This document shows positions 1 through 64,000 of a stretch of DNA of 64,000 bases, one piece after another. Origin of the DNA: Tenrec ecaudatus (taxonomy: Eukaryota > Chordata > Mammalia > Afrosoricida > Tenrecidae); NCBI RefSeq assembly GCF_050624435.1, contig NC_134539.1, positions 141,580,025 through 141,644,024 on the forward strand, written 5' to 3'. A program made the translations under genes and the position numbers. Position 1 is the first letter of the stretch, and each line of letters begins with the position of its first letter. The notes below the pieces were generated by a model. The model was given only the letters and a program-made list of their open reading frames with translations, searched no databases and was not told the DNA's origin.

Positions 1-112
1 ATCAACGTTGAGTTGGCTTAAATAAAATATAAGTAGAATATGTTTTCTAACTTATCTCCTTTATCGTTTTGTAATGTTGTCCACATCCTAATCAATATTT
101 TTTTCGTAACAG

Positions 113-60510
<60,398 letters not shown>

Positions 60511-62205
60511 GTATGTACTAATTCTCTACACTAAGCATTTTAAATGATATTTTCCCATAATTATTTCATTAATTTTAAATAATTTTTCTCTTTTATGTTT
60601 TTGTATCTAGTTATTCAAGGTTGAACTTTGAATTGGCTATATTTTAAGAGTAAACGTTAACTTTCTGAGTATAAGACTTTTTTCCCTGAAGTATTTTTAA
60701 AAATAGTATTGTCATATATTTCACATATCATACCATTTAATAGTTGAAACATATTAAGAAGAGTTGTGCAATTATTACCACCACAACAATTTGAGAACAT
60801 TTTCTCATATTCATTGTTATTAACTGCCCATTTCCCCCTATTCTCCCCTTCTGTGCCTCGAGGTAATTATTAATCCACTTATTGTCTTTATAAATTTACC
60901 TATGCTGGATTTCATGTACAGAAAATTATACAAAACACAAACAGGAAGCAAACAAAACAACAATGACTAGACAAAATTTCGGAAAACCTAAATAAAAAAG
61001 AAAACGGAACATATTTAAAAATCAAACAACTTGGAAATGAGTCATAAGTGACTTCACAGTTCTCTCTGTCTGATAGCAAAGCTGTTCACATCCCTGGACT
61101 GTGCTCAGGGGACTGATTCACCAGAGGCTTCATCTCTGTGGAGACCTGCAAGTGGATTTGGGGCTCCAACTGTCATCCATAGCCTGCAAACCAAATGTTC
61201 ACAATTTAAGCTCTGCTACTACGCCCTCTTTTTAATATGGGTTTTATTATGTACAATCTTTGCATCACACTGCTAATGTGCATCTCCCTTGCAGACTCAG
61301 TTGAGGCCTAATTTAAATGGCTACTTATTTTAAGATATGACTTTAAGACCCCAAAAAACTATTCTTTCTGATGGACAGGTTCCATCTAGTTTATTCACCA
61401 CCCTTTGCTATACCGCCCATGTCTTCCATGATCTCTTCACGATGGTGAGTACCTAGTAGGGCCATATCATAAGAACTAATTGTTCTTAGATTGAAACTAG
61501 AATTAAGTCATATATCTATGGTTTATACATGTCTTTGCTTCACTTTAGAGACATCATTATCATTTTATGATAGAGATCATTATGAATCATCCCTCTGAGG
61601 CATAAGATAATTTTATCCATAGTGTCATTAATTTAGAATCTAAAACACTGTTGAGCAAAAAGAATTATACAAGTGTAGATCAGCTTTCCAGACCGAAGTA
61701 CATGAATTGTTGACTTGTACATATTAAACTCTTAAGTGACTGGACACTACTTATACAAGCAATGAGTAGTATTGATGAGGCAAAATTTTTAATAACGCTC
61801 GATCAAAAAGACAGAACATGTCTACCAGACTAATCTTGTCAAAATAAAGAAAGGAGGGCATTAAAATGATAACTATATGGAGTCCCAGGTCACCCACCAG
61901 TCATTGGGCATCCTCAAAACTAGAGATCCAAACCAAAGTTCAATGAACAGAAATTCTATACCCTTGGGATAGCAGTCATCTACTTATTCTAAGACTAGGA
62001 TGTTTCTATCTTAAATCCAAGGGAATATGTCAGTTCCTTAAATCTTCTATTGGTGATTTTGTGGTAAATCCCAGTTCACTTAGTGGGGTTTCCACATTGA
62101 TTCCATTAGTATGGCCTATGAAGGTTGTGTGTGTCTCAAAGGACAATCTCTAAAGTTGAAATAGTCTATAGCACATGCCTTGAGTCATGAAGAACTGAAT
62201 AGAAA

Positions 62206-62618
62206 CTACCATATATACTTGAATATATGACCTGAGTATAAGCCGAGATACCTAATTATTACCTGGGAAACCAGAAAAACTGATTGACTCGAGTATAAAC
62301 TTAGGGTGGGAAATGCAGGATGTGAATTAACACAAAGACCAGAGGGGAGAGGCGGAGCGCAGCCACAAACACATCCTTACCAGTTCAACTGACAGCGTAA
62401 GTGAATCACTATGGGCGCTCCTGCAAATTGGAGCCGTCCAAACATTCAAAGCCCATCAGTGTCAGCAGGGCTTTGAATGAACAGCGGAGGGGCGGCAATC
62501 ACTCCTGAGATGTTACACCTCCCTGGGGTACCACTGACCCGCGTATAAGCCAAACCCCAGTTTTTCAGCACATTTTTTGTACTGAAAAACTCGGCTTATA
62601 TGCAAGTATATACGGTAG
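62206..62618. mobile_element. 413-bp terminal-inverted-repeat DNA element, family unknown
   Basis: Left end ctaccatatatacttgaata, right end reversed ctaccgtatatacttgcata, followed on both sides by taagccgag. The middle is markedly GC-richer (gaggggagaggcggagcgca) and near the right end there is a small hairpin around gtttttcagcac / gtactgaaaaac. No coding capacity. Superfamily not determined. Confidence 0.75.
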
Positions 62619-63212
62619 GCCAAAAGTGTCTAATTAAAAACAATGTACCATACCGGGCATATTCTTCCCTTGGGGTCTGTATGAGTATTATTAAGTGTTT
62701 TTTCTCCATGGGAGATTGCTCCACCCAGTTTTACCACTAACAGAAGTGTAATCATCGTCTCTGGGACATACATGTCCCCTCCTTCCAGCTTGACTTGAAT
62801 TTCCCGTAAGGTTCAATTATCACTCTCACAGGAGTATCTGTTGATTTGGGGCGACCTTAGCACAATTTATTGGCAGCAACTAAATGGTCGTCTCACTCCC
62901 CCAGCATCTTGAAAAACTGACCCTAGTTGAGTTGAGGCTTTCTCTGTTGAAGAAAATTTTAAGATGTACATATAAATGGTTTATATACATATAAATGGTT
63001 TTGGGCACTATGCAGGCTCTCTACCTAGTTGCCTGGGAGACCAAATTAGAAGATTATAGAGCCTGAGAGCAGAAGCCTGCCTTCATCTTGGTTTTTATCC
63101 TTATAGTAGAGAACTCATACAATATTTATCCTTTTGTGATTGACTAACCTCACTCAGAATAATAGTTTCCAGACTCATCCATGTCATGAGTTCTTTCATG
63201 GTTTCAAAGCTG

Positions 63213-63352
63213 GGTTTTTTTATTATAGAAAAAAATTTTAAATCATTTCACTGGGGGCTCGTACAATTCTTATCAAAATCTATCCATACATCCATTGTGT
63301 CGAGCACATTGATACATGTGTTGCCATCATCACTCTCAAAACATTTTCTTTC
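63213..63352 (-). mobile_element. LINE-1-like 3' end, antisense, 140 bp
   Basis: The tail T run sits at the left and the 3' end reads CCCCAGTGAAATGATTT on the minus strand. Flanked by catggtttcaaagctg (63197-63212) and tatggtttcatagctg (63353-63368). Confidence 0.85.
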
Positions 63353-63689
63353 TATGGTTTCATAGCTGTATTTTAGGAATACATAGTGTTCCATTGTGTA
63401 TATGGACCAGAGTTTATCCATTCTTCTACTGATGGACATTCAGATTGTTTCAGCTTCTTGCTGTTGTGAATTGTGCTTGCTACAGTATTTTTAAGTAGTA
63501 TAATTTAACTATTATGTGTTTTTGTTTTAATTCTATTTATAAATCAACACTGTAAATGATCAGGTACTGACAGATACAAGTACTTTCACAATATGCATAA
63601 ATATAAAATTATTTAATTCAATTATCTAAAAACCTCAAAATTCTAGGAAGTTACATGTTTCCTATTGTATTGTTTGCTGTGTTGGTTTG

Positions 63690-63890
63690 AAGGAGGCCTG
63701 CTGGCATACCAGGCTATGAGTTGAGTTGCTAACTGCAAGGCCAGCAGTTTGAATCTATGGGGAAAAGATTAGAGTATTAGAGTATCTGCTCCCATAAACG
63801 TTTGTTGCCTCAGAAACCCTCGGGAGCAGTTCTACTCTGCCCTGTAGGATTGCTATGAGTTAGAGTCAACTTAATGGCAGGGTGTTCCGT
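63690..63890 (+). mobile_element. AfroSINE, sense
   Basis: ggaggcctgctggcatacca, gagttgctaactgcaaggcc, ctctgccctgtaggattgct, agagtcaacttaatggcagg. Confidence 0.82.
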
Positions 63891-64000
63891 TGATTTTACT
63901 ACATCGTTATGGCACAATTTACTAGGATTAAGTAAGTATTGTTTCCATGAGTCCCATTAACTGGTTAGTTGGGTGGACCTCAATATGCCTTTGTTGTTCA

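Larger units (their letters stand above)
60735..63475 (-). mobile_element. Older L1, antisense, with two nested insertions
   Basis: 60735-60925 is an L1-like 3' UTR (ctggatttcatgtacagaaa). The series runs through 61300-61570 (resembling 39540-39700 reversed) to 63105-63475 (ctcagaataatagtttccag; gttccattgtgtatatggac). Continuity over the whole span is inferred. Nested: 62206-62618 and 63213-63352. Confidence 0.5.

Noticed and set aside
60511-64000. Search for the 105-nt exon that should follow exon 25
   Set aside because: No AG + 8 nt + V(D/N)V...LPxD pattern found; the stretch is covered by old L1, the 413-bp element, a LINE tail and an AfroSINE.

Overview
The window is mammalian nuclear DNA, AT-rich and full of introns, and it looks afrotherian, most likely a tenrec. 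Three repeat families point there. AfroSINE-type tRNA-derived SINEs and an RTE LINE of afrotherian type are everywhere. Two 191-bp elements match the SPIN hAT transposon, which among afrotherians is known from the tenrec. A LINE 3' end with the tail motif CCCCAATAAAATGATTT occurs about fifteen times and also fits a tenrec genome. The species call is inference.

Only one host gene is visible. It runs through the whole window on the + strand and is cut at both ends. I find 25 coding exons between 113 and 60510. They alternate strictly between 54-nt and 105-nt exons, every one is open, and every one is phase 1 at both ends. Any exon pair can therefore be duplicated without breaking the frame. They give 654 codons of degenerate EF-hand repeats with the motif LPxDxxGKVxxxxLLD followed by GxVxVxxLxxxLxxxGIxLTxxE. 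This architecture fits the very large EFCAB3/EFCAB13-type EF-hand gene.

The gene grew by nested duplication. Exons 1-8 (113-12923) and exons 17-24 (34205-53927) are copies of each other, and intronic sequence is still alignable by eye. Exons 9-16 (18616-28361) are an older, more diverged version of the same eight-exon unit. Exon 25 starts a further unit that leaves the window.

The introns are a nested layer of retroelements: 3'-truncated LINE-1-like copies on both strands, older L1 pieces, RTE fragments, AfroSINEs, LTR fossils, two SPINs, mariner remains, a 413-bp inverted-repeat element, an HNRNPA3 processed pseudogene interrupted by a LINE, and two U6 snRNA insertions, one only 25 nt long. 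No CRISPR array, operon, rRNA, functional tRNA or second intact protein gene was seen. Exon limits are precise to the base; most repeat limits are good to about 10-30 bases. Family names were assigned by memory and eye, not by search.
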